A stretch of DNA of 64,000 nt, taken from NCBI RefSeq assembly GCF_035556095.1, contig NZ_DATMFT010000011.1:186001-250000 (forward strand), read 5' to 3'. Under the pieces are notes generated by a model that was given only the letters and a program-made list of their open reading frames with translations, did not search any database and was not told the origin of the DNA. This document shows, piece by piece, positions 53,426 through 62,373 of the stretch. Origin of the DNA: Parapedobacter sp035556095 (GTDB lineage: Bacteria; Bacteroidota; Bacteroidia; Sphingobacteriales; Sphingobacteriaceae). Both the position numbers and the translations under genes were made by a program. Position 1 is the first letter of the stretch, and each line of letters opens with the position of its first letter.

Positions 53426-55105
53426 TTACAGGTTACGCCTCTTGAGCTCACCGACCGCAAAATCCACGGCTCGTGCGGTTAGGGCCATGTATGTAAGTGA
53501 TGGGTTCACGCACGAGCCAGAAGTCATACATGCGCCATCGGTCACGAATACGTTCAACGCGTCCCAGACCTGGTTGTGGCCATTGAGTACCGAGGTTTTC
53601 GGGTCGCGTCCCATTCGGGCTGTACCCATCTCGTGGATTCCTTGGCCGAAACCGTAGGCATTGTCAAACGTACCCACGTCTTTTACCCCTGCCGCTTCCA
53701 GCATCTCCGCGCAGTCGTTCATCATGTCCTCGCGCATCTTCAACTCGTTTTCCTTGATTTCCATGTCCATGGACAACACCGGCAACCCCCATTTGTCCTT
53801 CACCGTTTTATCGAGGGAAATGCGGTTCTCATGGTAAGGCAGTATCTCACCGAATGCACCGAAGCCCACGGACCAGCCCCCCGGTTCACACATTGCATCT
53901 TTCCATTCGCCACCGATGCTCATCTCGGCAATCTCGCCGCTCCACCGCCCACGACTGGCGCCCCCTTGGTAACCGAAGCCCCGGAGATAGTCGCGCCTGT
54001 CATCGCCAACATTACGGAAACGAGGGATATACAGCCCATTGGCCCGACGTCCATAATAGTATCTGTCTTCATATCCTTCCACGCGGCCGCTTGCGCCGCA
54101 ACGGAAATGGTGGTCCATGGCATTGTGACCCAGTTCGCCGCTGCTGCTACCCAGTCCCCCTTCCCAGACATCCGTTGCCGAATTCATCAATACCCAAGTA
54201 GAATTGAACGCCGAGGCGCAAACGAACACGACTTTCGCGAAGTATTCGTAAGTCTGGTGGGTTTCCCCATCAATAATCTCCACGCCCTTGGCCTTTTTGG
54301 CATCTTTATCATAAAGTATCCGCGTAACGATGGAAAACGGACGCAAGGTCAGGTTGCCTGTGGCCACCGCCGCTGGCAGGGTGGACGACTGCGTGCTGAA
54401 GTAGGCACCGAAGTTACATCCTAGCCAGCATTGGCTCTGGTATTGGCAATTGATTCGACCCTCGTGGGGTACCGTAAGGTTTGCTGCCCGGCCGATGATG
54501 AAATGTCGCTTGCCCTTGTAGTGAGATTTTATCCGGGCGGCGAGATCCTTCTCCACAACATTCATTTCCATTGGTGGAAGGAATTCGCCATCGGGAAGCA
54601 CATCCAAACCATCCTGGTTGCCGCTGATGCCCGTCCACTTCTCTACATGGCTATACCAGGGTGCGATGTCTTTGTATCGGATAGGCCAATCCACGCCGTG
54701 CCCATCCTTTGCGTTGGCTTTGAAATCCAGATCACTGAGCCGATAGCTCTGGCGACCCCATGTCAACGAACGGCCACCGACGTGGTAACCGCGATACCAA
54801 TCAAAGCGTTTTTTCTCTACATAAGGATTCTCTTTCTCATTGACCCAGAAATCGAGGTTCTTTTCATTCAGCGGGTAATCCCGCTTTAAAACGGGGTAAT
54901 CTTCGATCATCTGCTGCGTACGTCCACCCCGGTGCGGGAACTCCCAAATATCTTTGGTGGCCGAAGGGTAATCCTTTACGTGCTCCACATTCCGCCCCCG
55001 CTCCAGCATGATGGTCTTCAGTCCTTTTTGGGTCAATTCCTTTGCGGCCCATCCGCCGCTAATTCCTGATCCGATCACAATCGCATCATATTCATTATCC
55101 GTCAT
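53426..55105 (-). CDS. GMC-family FAD oxidoreductase, large subunit
   Basis: 559 aa. The N-terminal FAD-binding motif is VIGSGISGGWAAKELTQKG (about 11-29), with GGRSLTWGRQSYR in mid-protein; the C-terminal GMC domain contains HEMGTARMG and the active-site region TSGSCVNPSLTYMAL. No signal peptide is seen. Enzymes of this type with a subunit-3 partner oxidise alcohol groups of sugars or sugar acids in the periplasm and pass electrons to the respiratory chain. The substrate is unknown. Base composition is ordinary (29 of 60 GC in 54241-54300), unlike the GC-rich genes on both sides. Confidence 0.93.
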   Translation of the reverse strand: MTDNEYDAIVIGSGISGGWAAKELTQKGLKTIMLERGRNVEHVKDYPSATKDIWEFPHRGGRTQQMIEDYPVLKRDYPLNEKNLDFWVNEKENPYVEKKRFDWYRGYHVGGRSLTWGRQSYRLSDLDFKANAKDGHGVDWPIRYKDIAPWYSHVEKWTGISGNQDGLDVLPDGEFLPPMEMNVVEKDLAARIKSHYKGKRHFIIGRAANLTVPHEGRINCQYQSQCWLGCNFGAYFSTQSSTLPAAVATGNLTLRPFSIVTRILYDKDAKKAKGVEIIDGETHQTYEYFAKVVFVCASAFNSTWVLMNSATDVWEGGLGSSSGELGHNAMDHHFRCGASGRVEGYEDRYYYGRRANGLYIPRFRNVGDDRRDYLRGFGYQGGASRGRWSGEIAEMSIGGEWKDAMCEPGGWSVGFGAFGEILPYHENRISLDKTVKDKWGLPVLSMDMEIKENELKMREDMMNDCAEMLEAAGVKDVGTFDNAYGFGQGIHEMGTARMGRDPKTSVLNGHNQVWDALNVFVTDGACMTSGSCVNPSLTYMALTARAVDFAVGELKRRNL

Positions 55106-55130
55106 AAATCATCAATCAGTAAGTATCTAA

Positions 55131-55856
55131 CTAAATTTCTGCCGATTCCAATTCTTCAAATTCGAGGTCCATCAGGCCGTACTGTTCCCAGTCCCTGAAA
55201 TCGAAGTGCCACCATTCGTCGGCGTATACTGTGAAGCCGTGGCTGGCCATCGTGCGGATCAGCAGTTCCCTGTTCTGCAGCACCGCTGCCGGCAGGTCGC
55301 TGAAATCCACATGGGCCTTCGGCGTGAATTCATCAAATAGGGTGGGCATGGCCAGCTCCTCACCGGTTGCCTTGTCGATCAACGTGAGGTCAACCGCGCA
55401 ACCCCGGTTGTGCTTGGAGCCCGTGTAGGGCGAGGCGGCGAAGGTGGAGTCCAGCACATGCTCGTAGAAAGCCACCGTAACCCGGTACGGCCGGTAGGCG
55501 TCCCAGATTTTCAGCCCGTAGCCCATTTCCGCCAGTTCGGCCTGCACCGCCTGCAGGGCTACCGCAGCCGGCCGACACAGGTAAGCGCCGGGGCTGGTAT
55601 AAACGGGCTCCCCCATGAAATTGCGGGAGGTTGCATACACCACATCAAATACCGCATCGGGCAGGTAAGCACGGAGGTCAACCAGCTCCCGGTCCGGGTT
55701 CTGCGCCACCTGCCGGCGGTATTCTTCCACGGTCGACACCGTGGGCGCACCATACTTCTGCTGGTAGGCCTCCTTGGGCGAGGGCGGCGCGCACGAAACC
55801 GCCAGGAATACAGCTGCAACAAGCGGTTGCAACACGTGAAATTTCAGCGTAATCAT
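55131..55856 (-). CDS. M15D D-Ala-D-Ala dipeptidase (VanX/DdpX-like), lipoprotein
   Basis: 241 aa with a lipoprotein signal (lipobox LAVSC), so it acts outside the cytoplasm. The zinc-peptidase motifs of the VanX/DdpX family are present: SKHNRGCAVDLTL (SxHxxGxAxD, zinc His and Asp) and DEWWHFDF (catalytic Glu and third zinc His). The substrate-site region MGYGLKIWDAYRPYRV is also typical. The family cleaves free D-Ala-D-Ala dipeptide. Its place between a PLP enzyme of D-amino-acid type and a GMC pair, in a SusD-headed run, points to nutrient use of D-amino-acid dipeptides rather than vancomycin resistance, since no vanH/vanA is nearby. GC-rich. Confidence 0.92.
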   Translation of the reverse strand: MITLKFHVLQPLVAAVFLAVSCAPPSPKEAYQQKYGAPTVSTVEEYRRQVAQNPDRELVDLRAYLPDAVFDVVYATSRNFMGEPVYTSPGAYLCRPAAVALQAVQAELAEMGYGLKIWDAYRPYRVTVAFYEHVLDSTFAASPYTGSKHNRGCAVDLTLIDKATGEELAMPTLFDEFTPKAHVDFSDLPAAVLQNRELLIRTMASHGFTVYADEWWHFDFRDWEQYGLMDLEFEELESAEI

Positions 55857-55898
55857 GTCTTCAGATTTGAATAGTTAATGAATAATACAGCGCACTAA

Positions 55899-57044
55899 TT
55901 AGGTATCTGCCGCATAACGGAACCGTTGCCGGGCATCGATCTCCCAGCTGTCCGTCACTACGCCCCCTTCCACCACGTTATAGGCGTCGTACAGGTTCAC
56001 CGTCGGGCAGATATGGTACGGGATGCCGTAAAGCATGTCGCCCAGACCGATCCCATGCCCCGCGGGCGCCTGCAGCACCAAGTGCTCCTCGCTCTGGCGC
56101 AGGGCTAGGAGCCTCGGCGCGTTCAGGAAATGCACCCGCCGCTCGATGGCATTCTCCGCTCCCACCGCCTTGTGGCCTAGGTCCACGCAGATCGTCTCCG
56201 GACCCGGGAGGGAGATCACCCGAGTGAAGAGCACCGCCGCGGGAAGGAATGCCTGATCCGGGCAGTCAACCGCGTAGCCATGGTCCCACAGCACGAACGT
56301 GCCGGGGCTGCACTGCACCTCGGCCATCTCCGCATAATACGGGAACGACGGGGAGCCGCCGATGATGATTTCCAGCCGAGGGAAGCCCTGCCCCGAAAGC
56401 CGCTCCACCAGCGCAGCCAGCGGACGGAAGTTCGTCTCGCATTGCTGCCGCAGCCTCTCCGGATCTCGCTCGCGCACCTGCCCGTCGTAGGCGTGCAGGC
56501 CCGCCACGTGCAGCCCCGCAAGGGAGTGGCAATGCACGTAAAGCGCTTCGGCTTCCGCACCGATCGGGATACCCGTACGGCCCATGCCGATGTCTAGGTC
56601 GAGGTACACGTCCACGGAGGCACCCTGCGAAACGGCAGCCGCAGACAGCCGGTCGACGGCGGAACGGTGGTCCACGATGGCCGAAAACCGGCTACCGGGA
56701 AACTGCTTCGAAAGCTGGAGGAAGGCGCCCACCCGTGGGCCAAGCAGCGGGTAGGCCACCAGCACATCCGGCGCCCCGCAACGCCCGAGCATTGCAGCCT
56801 CGGCCAGCGTGGCGCATTTGTAGCGGGTGATGCCCGCTGCCAACTGAAACCGGGTGATGGCTGACGACTTATGAGTTTTCACGTGCGGCCGCAAGCGCTG
56901 GGCATCGCCCACCATACCGGTGGCCACATCTATGTTATGTTTTACCCGGTCGGGGTACACCAATAGGGCTGGCGAATCGATTTCCTGCGCGTTACCCACT
57001 TCGTACCAAGATCCGGCGGTAGTTGTACTTTTCACTCTATCCAT
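55899..57044 (-). CDS. PLP enzyme of the D-threonine aldolase / D-serine dehydratase family
   Basis: 381 aa, no signal peptide (cytosolic). The fold-type III barrel (alanine racemase-like) carries the PLP lysine in RPHVKTHKS (Lys56 likely) and ends in the D-TA C-terminal domain with PYHICPTVNLYD. His344 and Cys346 form the H-x-C metal site which, as I recall, is used by eukaryotic-type zinc D-serine dehydratases, whereas D-threonine aldolases have H-x-D. D-serine dehydratase activity (to pyruvate and ammonia via 2-aminoacrylate) therefore fits well, and the RidA gene 63 bp upstream would clear that intermediate. D-threonine aldolase remains possible. GC-rich (41 of 60 in 56401-56460). Confidence 0.9.
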   Translation of the reverse strand: MDRVKSTTTAGSWYEVGNAQEIDSPALLVYPDRVKHNIDVATGMVGDAQRLRPHVKTHKSSAITRFQLAAGITRYKCATLAEAAMLGRCGAPDVLVAYPLLGPRVGAFLQLSKQFPGSRFSAIVDHRSAVDRLSAAAVSQGASVDVYLDLDIGMGRTGIPIGAEAEALYVHCHSLAGLHVAGLHAYDGQVRERDPERLRQQCETNFRPLAALVERLSGQGFPRLEIIIGGSPSFPYYAEMAEVQCSPGTFVLWDHGYAVDCPDQAFLPAAVLFTRVISLPGPETICVDLGHKAVGAENAIERRVHFLNAPRLLALRQSEEHLVLQAPAGHGIGLGDMLYGIPYHICPTVNLYDAYNVVEGGVVTDSWEIDARQRFRYAADT

Positions 57045-57107
57045 AATTGTTCTTCCTAGCTGTTTGCTGTGTTCTTGTATTTTCCGCCCTTCCTTTCCCC
57101 TCCCGTC

Positions 57108-57509
57108 TCATCCGCCGGCCGTGCTGGCCGGCTGGCCCGTGATGGCCATGCAGTCGATCTCCACCAGCACGCCTTTGGGGAGCTCCCGGGCAGCGATGGT
57201 GGTCCGCGCAGGCGCGGCATCGGTGAAGAAGGTCTGGTACACCGCGTTCATCTCCTGGAAAAGCGCCATGTCTGCCAGGAAACACGTGGTCTTCACCACG
57301 TCGGCCAGCGTGCAGCCGCTGGCGGCCAGCACATGCCGCATGTTTTCCAGCGACTGCCGTGTCTGGGCGGCTATGCCCCTAGGGACCGTCCCGTCGGTCG
57401 CGTCGATCGGCAGCTGGCCGGAAAGGAATACGAGGTTGCCATGCCGGATGGCCTGGCTATAGGGCCCGATGGCGGCCGGCGCCGCTTTGCTTGCTATGAC
57501 TTGTTTCAT
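57108..57509 (-). CDS. RidA-family enamine/imine deaminase
   Basis: 133 aa, cytosolic. It matches RidA/YjgF: KAAPAAIGPYSQAI near the start, FLSGQLPIDATDG, ENMRHVLAASGCTLADVVK, and the catalytic arginine in APARTTIAARELPKG. RidA hydrolyses 2-aminoacrylate and related intermediates released by PLP dehydratases. The ATGA overlap with the upstream serine hydrolase and the adjacent D-TA/DSD-type gene make it a dedicated partner of that enzyme. GC-rich. Confidence 0.94.
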   Translation of the reverse strand: MKQVIASKAAPAAIGPYSQAIRHGNLVFLSGQLPIDATDGTVPRGIAAQTRQSLENMRHVLAASGCTLADVVKTTCFLADMALFQEMNAVYQTFFTDAAPARTTIAARELPKGVLVEIDCMAITGQPASTAGG

Positions 57510-59344
57510 CGTTTTATTTGGTTATTTTCTACATTCCGTTTGGTGAAGGCCATGCCCGACACCCCGCCGTTGCTGACCGTGAAACCGGTGACACGGCCAC
57601 GGCGGTCGCGGTTGAAGGTCATCTCGTTGAAGATCCAGTAGGTGCCTTTGAACCGGTCGGCCACTGTGGGTAGCAGCCGGACGTCGGATATCCGCTTGTG
57701 GCTGAGGTACAGCCGGCCATCCCGTTCCGCGATGCGGTACTCGGTACGGATCTCCGGGTTGTAGTATACCCCGGTGTAATCCGAGGCTGGTGCCTCCGGC
57801 TCGTAATCCGTCGTACCGTGGAGCCGTGCCGGTGCCTTCGGTGAGAGGTCCATGGGCGCCTCGGCAGGCAGGTCCAGCAGGATATCGGCCGTACGCCGCG
57901 CCAGCTCCACAGTATTGCATGAGGCCAGGTTGCTCAGCACGATGACGCCCACGTCCTGGTCGGGGAAACAAAGCATGAACGAGCGGTAGCCCGCATCGAC
58001 TCCCGAATGGTCGATGGTGCGTAGCCCCTTGTAGTTGCCCACGGCGACCCCCAGCGCGTAATTCAGTTGCGTGCCGTCATCGAGCTTCCCGGGTGTGGTC
58101 ATCAGTTCGAAGATCCGGGCATTGCCCACGTGGTGGTGGCGATAATTGGGCATCCACTTCACGAAGTCGTGTACGGTGGTGAACAGGCTCGTGGCACCCG
58201 AGTTGGCGAAGCTGAGCACACTCTTCTTCATCTCGCCCGAGCGGTCGTCGTAGGAGTAGGCCCGCTCAGGGAGGATTTCCTCGTGGTCGTCGTAGAAGAA
58301 CGTGCGCCGCATCCCCAGCGGCTCGAAAATTTCGGCCGTGGTCCATTCGCGCAGGGTCTTCCCCGTCACCCGGCGCACGATTTCGGCCGCCAGCGTGTAG
58401 TTGGCATTGGAATACTGGTACTTCGTGCCGGGGGGAAAGTTCAGTGCCTCCTGATTGAAGATCAGCCCCAGCAGCTGCTCCTGCGTAATCACGTCGTCCA
58501 TGCGCCAACCCGCCAGGGCGGCCACCACCCACTGGTCGCGCAGGCCGCTGGTGTGGTTCAGCATCTGCCGGATGGTGATCGGCTCGCGCGTCTTCAGTTC
58601 GGGCAGGTATCGGTGGACGTCGTCTTCCAGCGACAACTTACCGGCGTCGTGCAGCGCCGCCAGGGCATAAGCCGCGAACTGCTTCGACACCGAAGCGATA
58701 TGGAACGGGGTGTGCGGCGACACCGGGATGCCGTACTCCAGGTTGGCCAGACCGAAACCGCGCGCGAACAGCATCGCCCCGTCTTTCACGATGCCGACGG
58801 CGACACCAGCCGAACCGGCTGTGGCATAGGGCCGGAAAAGTCGGTCGATCCTATCGAGCTTCTTCCCGCCCCCGTCGGCCTGACGGGCGGTCAGCGTATA
58901 AGCACCAGCATCGTTGGTCTGCTTGTACGGTACACGGCGCTCACCGTCCCACACGAAGGCGTTGCCATCCAGCCCCGTCTGGATGGCATAGCCGGGCTGC
59001 GGCGTTAGCCGGATCCGGTAAGTGCCCCCTTCGGTCGCATCAAACCCGAGCCACTCTGTGGCATCCACATGCCGCTGGTGGTCGCCAGCGACAAGCACCG
59101 TGCCGTCCGGCGCCGAGACGGTCACCCCCAGATTGATGCCCCGCTGGGCCAATTCGATATCCACATGGCGGCCCGCTTCCGCATCCAGCGCATAAACATG
59201 TTCCTCGTCGTGCTGGATGGGCCGCGACACGGACTGGTCGAAATCAAGCGCTGGAGCCGGCTGGGCCGACGTGTTGGCCATGGCCCCCGATACGACCAGA
59301 AAGGCCATCGATACCGGTTTCAAAAATCGGAAATTCAGTTCCAT
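57506..59344 (-). CDS. Secreted beta-lactamase-fold serine hydrolase
   Basis: 612 aa from the ATG at 59344; a GTG upstream is less likely. A signal peptide (ending TSAQP) is followed by a small beta domain (about 35-150; YRIRLTPQPGYAI), then a class C beta-lactamase/DD-peptidase-type domain with SVSK (SxxK, about 235), YSN (about 320) and HSG (about 445), and a C-terminal lipocalin-like region (about 500-612). The family includes D-aminopeptidases, D-peptidases and DD-carboxypeptidases as well as esterases. Within this operon a D-stereospecific peptidase is attractive but unproven. GC-rich (44 of 60 in 58501-58560). Coupled to RidA by ATGA. Confidence 0.9.
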   Translation of the reverse strand: MELNFRFLKPVSMAFLVVSGAMANTSAQPAPALDFDQSVSRPIQHDEEHVYALDAEAGRHVDIELAQRGINLGVTVSAPDGTVLVAGDHQRHVDATEWLGFDATEGGTYRIRLTPQPGYAIQTGLDGNAFVWDGERRVPYKQTNDAGAYTLTARQADGGGKKLDRIDRLFRPYATAGSAGVAVGIVKDGAMLFARGFGLANLEYGIPVSPHTPFHIASVSKQFAAYALAALHDAGKLSLEDDVHRYLPELKTREPITIRQMLNHTSGLRDQWVVAALAGWRMDDVITQEQLLGLIFNQEALNFPPGTKYQYSNANYTLAAEIVRRVTGKTLREWTTAEIFEPLGMRRTFFYDDHEEILPERAYSYDDRSGEMKKSVLSFANSGATSLFTTVHDFVKWMPNYRHHHVGNARIFELMTTPGKLDDGTQLNYALGVAVGNYKGLRTIDHSGVDAGYRSFMLCFPDQDVGVIVLSNLASCNTVELARRTADILLDLPAEAPMDLSPKAPARLHGTTDYEPEAPASDYTGVYYNPEIRTEYRIAERDGRLYLSHKRISDVRLLPTVADRFKGTYWIFNEMTFNRDRRGRVTGFTVSNGGVSGMAFTKRNVENNQIKR

Positions 59345-59385
59345 AACAATTCTTGAGTTTATCCCCACAGTCGTTAACTGCCTGA

Positions 59386-61050
59386 TTAGCTACTTTTAGA
59401 CAGCCTAAAGTTCGCAAAATAATAAATGATTCGGCTATCTGGATCGAACGGAACCGGCGGCTCGCCCCCAATATTCATGATGATCACCCGGTTATGTCGA
59501 TTTACCGCTTCCGACAGATCTACCGTCACGTCATGCCATTTTGAGAGGTCGGCGTCGTTGATCCGGAAATTGTCGGGGTTGGGTGCCCAATATTCCTGAC
59601 CGTATACGCTTTCGTGGTCAAATCCCCACAGGTGGTTCAGGAACCGTGGCCAGAGCCGCTGGTACCATGAAGCGTTATGCGCTTCCAACACCGATTTTTC
59701 GGGCATATATACTTTAAACTTCAGGTATCTGTATTCCTCGAAATTATACCGGTATTGTGTCGGCAGGGCAAAGACAAACGATGCGTTACGAGCAATCATG
59801 GTCGTTTTGAGTACGTTAGCAAGCCCATCGCCGGCGGGCGCATCGCCTGGATTGCGCATTACCTCCATCCGCCAGGCACCGTCCTGGATCACGCCGTCCA
59901 TGAGGAGTTTCATGGGCATGAGAGCCTCATCGGGCAGGTTGACGAGCTCAACAACGCCCGATTCCACGTACGGGCGGAGGATGTCATCCAGGCCCAACGA
60001 GTGAGGAATGTACCGTACATGCTCCAATATGCCGGTTTCCAACAGGTCTTTCAGCGTCTGTGCATTAGCCGCAGAGACATTTCCCACGTTCCGGACAAAT
60101 GGCGGAAAATCACCGCCACCAACCGTAGACTGTGCACCGTTACGATCGTACTGGAGCGTCGCCATTTCAAACAGGTCGCCCCCGGTTAGGTCGAGTTGCT
60201 TCAGGCTAGAGAAATAAAAGATATCCTGCAACGAATTCACATGAATCGGAAAAACCAGTTTGGTGAATGCGGCCACCCCGTCGGCCGTAAAGGTAGTCAC
60301 CCCATTGGCTTCCAATATTGCCCGTTCTACCGGTGTAAATATACTGCTGCCGGTCGGCATGTCTATCACCAACGGCTTTTCCACCAAAACGGTGTCAAGG
60401 ATCGGGACGTTATTCACTTTGGGCACCACCTTGTACGTCAGCGATATCGTGGCTGGTTGTCCCGCCGGCAGATTGGCCACGAAAAAACGGGAATCCGCCT
60501 CCCGGCTACCGTTCAGCGTCTCGCCATCCTTATTGGTATAACTGAACGATAGCCCCTTATAGTCGAGCAAAACGGAAGAAAGACCATTCGGCCAATCGAC
60601 CGCAGCCGAGGTGGGCGAGGCGAGTACACGTGGCGAATTGATGGCCAGGCCTGACGCATCGCTGGCGGTATAGGGAATCAGTGCAATCTCTTGCGCCACC
60701 GATCTATTGTCGAACTCGTCTACGGTATAAATCCGGAAACGGTACAACTTGGGCTGGGTAAGGTCCGTTACGTTCACCCACGATACCAGCGAATCAATGA
60801 CGATCCGTTGGTCGTCATACTCCACAACGGTTTTTTTTGCTTTCCCGAGTTTAATCTTATTGGACGGAATCCGGCCGGCCTTCATCAGGTTGATCTCGAC
60901 CCGCTCATACCCTATTCGGCCTACAATGGTATCATATTTGGCGGGGTATACCACTTCGCCGGAATATTCTTCCAAGCTGTCATACATGCCACTGCATGCA
61001 CTTAAAAAGGTGCCAGCCAACACGACGAGATATATTATTCTGTACATCAT
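59386..61050 (-). CDS. DUF4998-containing surface lipoprotein
   Basis: 554 aa. The lipobox (LSACSG, about residue 19) is followed by DUF4998 (about 20-140; MYDSLEEYSGEVVYPAKYD, SWVNVTDLTQPKLYRFRIYT), a middle region with strands and a helix-rich part (LQDIFYFSSLKQLDLTGGDL), and a C-terminal jelly-roll-like domain (about 410-554; KFKVYMPEKSV, WHDVTVDLSEAVNRH). It is equivalent in position and N-terminal domain to 37849-39114 in the second locus, but the C-terminal binding module differs. Probable surface binding protein. Confidence 0.82.
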   Translation of the reverse strand: MMYRIIYLVVLAGTFLSACSGMYDSLEEYSGEVVYPAKYDTIVGRIGYERVEINLMKAGRIPSNKIKLGKAKKTVVEYDDQRIVIDSLVSWVNVTDLTQPKLYRFRIYTVDEFDNRSVAQEIALIPYTASDASGLAINSPRVLASPTSAAVDWPNGLSSVLLDYKGLSFSYTNKDGETLNGSREADSRFFVANLPAGQPATISLTYKVVPKVNNVPILDTVLVEKPLVIDMPTGSSIFTPVERAILEANGVTTFTADGVAAFTKLVFPIHVNSLQDIFYFSSLKQLDLTGGDLFEMATLQYDRNGAQSTVGGGDFPPFVRNVGNVSAANAQTLKDLLETGILEHVRYIPHSLGLDDILRPYVESGVVELVNLPDEALMPMKLLMDGVIQDGAWRMEVMRNPGDAPAGDGLANVLKTTMIARNASFVFALPTQYRYNFEEYRYLKFKVYMPEKSVLEAHNASWYQRLWPRFLNHLWGFDHESVYGQEYWAPNPDNFRINDADLSKWHDVTVDLSEAVNRHNRVIIMNIGGEPPVPFDPDSRIIYYFANFRLSKSS

Positions 61051-61080
61051 ATCAATTTTATTTTTGTTTACACAACATCG

Positions 61081-62349
61081 CTAGTCGACCTTACGGCCGA
61101 ACAGGGTGATTTCGGACAAACAGTTGGCGTCTTCGAGCGTGTAGTTTCCGTTGAAACTCTTCACCGCCTCGTACCTAAACCAACGTGTAGGCTTGGTATA
61201 CTTCGGATCATCAGGGAACATGTACGCCTCATCGCCAGCCTCGCCAGCCTGTACATACTCCAATTCGCTGAGTCCTACCGGCACGGGTATCTTGTGCTGT
61301 GAGATGAACACCCACTCATTGGTCTCCTCATCCCACACGTACATGTTATACATACCTACGTTCTCCCAGCGGTAATAGTGCCCCCTTTCGATATTGGCCA
61401 ACCCACCTGAGTGCCGTTGAACGGTAACGATTCGGCTCAACTCGTAATAATCGCCCAGATCGATGATAAAATTCCACGGCATGTTGCCATCTGCCGTGCG
61501 GCCCGTGCGGCCGCGGCTACTGGTATGCATAAAATTGAGGTTATCTCCTTGGTCAATAATGCCGTCGATCACCTTGGACGACCGTCCTTCGAGGCCATCG
61601 CCGAACACCATAGGTACCCCACCGATGCTGTCGTTCGCATCAGGCAACATCCACTTAGCCTTCGGAATCTCAATATCTTCATACAACGTCAGCGAACCCT
61701 TTTCAATGTAATCACTGGTATTCCCGAACTGGTCTTCCACCCGCACACTGACCTCGACCGGGTCATCGGGCGAGAGGTAAAGGTCATTGATGAAGCGCCG
61801 GTCTATGGGGAGATTGGATGAAAACACCGTGGTTAATTGCCTCTCTTGACCGTCCAGCCGGAAATGGTAATCCACATACACGTTTACGTTTTGTTCGAGC
61901 TCATTAGTCCAGTCGACAAAAAACGAGCTGAATCCCGGCTTAACCGATATGGAAGCCGCCACGCGGCTGAACGCAGGTTCCAGTGGAATGACTGATACGA
62001 CTACCGGTGCGGAGCGGTTGCCTGAGCGGTCCACGGTATACAGTGTAACTTCATGGGCCTCCGTGCTCCCGAAACCGAATACGTCTATTGAGTCGACAAA
62101 ATACGACGCCGAGAAGGTATATGGTTTACCATTCTTTGCGATATAGACCGCCTCCACCTGCAATAGGTCCTCATCGGCTGGCAGGTTATAAAAAAAGCGT
62201 GCGCCACCATACAGCGGCTTTTGGTTGGTAATCGTTACTTTGCCCGGAGGTACATCGTCGGTAACGTGGCTTGCGAAGCGGTTTTCCTCTTTGCAGGATG
62301 CTGATATCAGCACAGCCATGATCATTATTACAAATATTCTAATCTTCAT
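61081..62349 (-). CDS. DUF4959/DUF5126/DUF5000 surface lipoprotein
   Basis: 422 aa. The lipobox ends LISASC (about residue 19). Modules run as DUF4959 (about 30-125; DVPPGKVTITNQKPLYGGAR), DUF5126 (about 130-230; FSSFFVDWTNELEQNVNVY) and a C-terminal discoidin-like DUF5000 (about 270-420; FIIDLGDYYELSRIVTVQRH, WFRYEAVKSFNG). It is paralogous in layout to 39137-40366 of the second locus and likewise follows susD (24 bp). Probable surface ligand-binding partner of SusD. Confidence 0.87.
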   Translation of the reverse strand: MKIRIFVIMIMAVLISASCKEENRFASHVTDDVPPGKVTITNQKPLYGGARFFYNLPADEDLLQVEAVYIAKNGKPYTFSASYFVDSIDVFGFGSTEAHEVTLYTVDRSGNRSAPVVVSVIPLEPAFSRVAASISVKPGFSSFFVDWTNELEQNVNVYVDYHFRLDGQERQLTTVFSSNLPIDRRFINDLYLSPDDPVEVSVRVEDQFGNTSDYIEKGSLTLYEDIEIPKAKWMLPDANDSIGGVPMVFGDGLEGRSSKVIDGIIDQGDNLNFMHTSSRGRTGRTADGNMPWNFIIDLGDYYELSRIVTVQRHSGGLANIERGHYYRWENVGMYNMYVWDEETNEWVFISQHKIPVPVGLSELEYVQAGEAGDEAYMFPDDPKYTKPTRWFRYEAVKSFNGNYTLEDANCLSEITLFGRKVD

Positions 62350-62373
62350 ATCTATCCTTGTATTGGGGGATGG

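Noticed and set aside
53576..54424. Plus-strand open frame opposite the GMC oxidoreductase
   Set aside because: Antisense shadow of a well-supported FAD enzyme; no features of its own.
55131..55856. VanX-like gene as vancomycin resistance
   Set aside because: No vanH, ligase or VanRS genes are present, and Gram-negative envelopes exclude vancomycin; the nutrient context fits better.
58067..59008. Long plus-strand open frame opposite the serine hydrolase
   Set aside because: It lies wholly antisense to a gene with clear SxxK/YxN motifs. High GC lowers stop-codon frequency, and the frame shows no domain, signal or start context.
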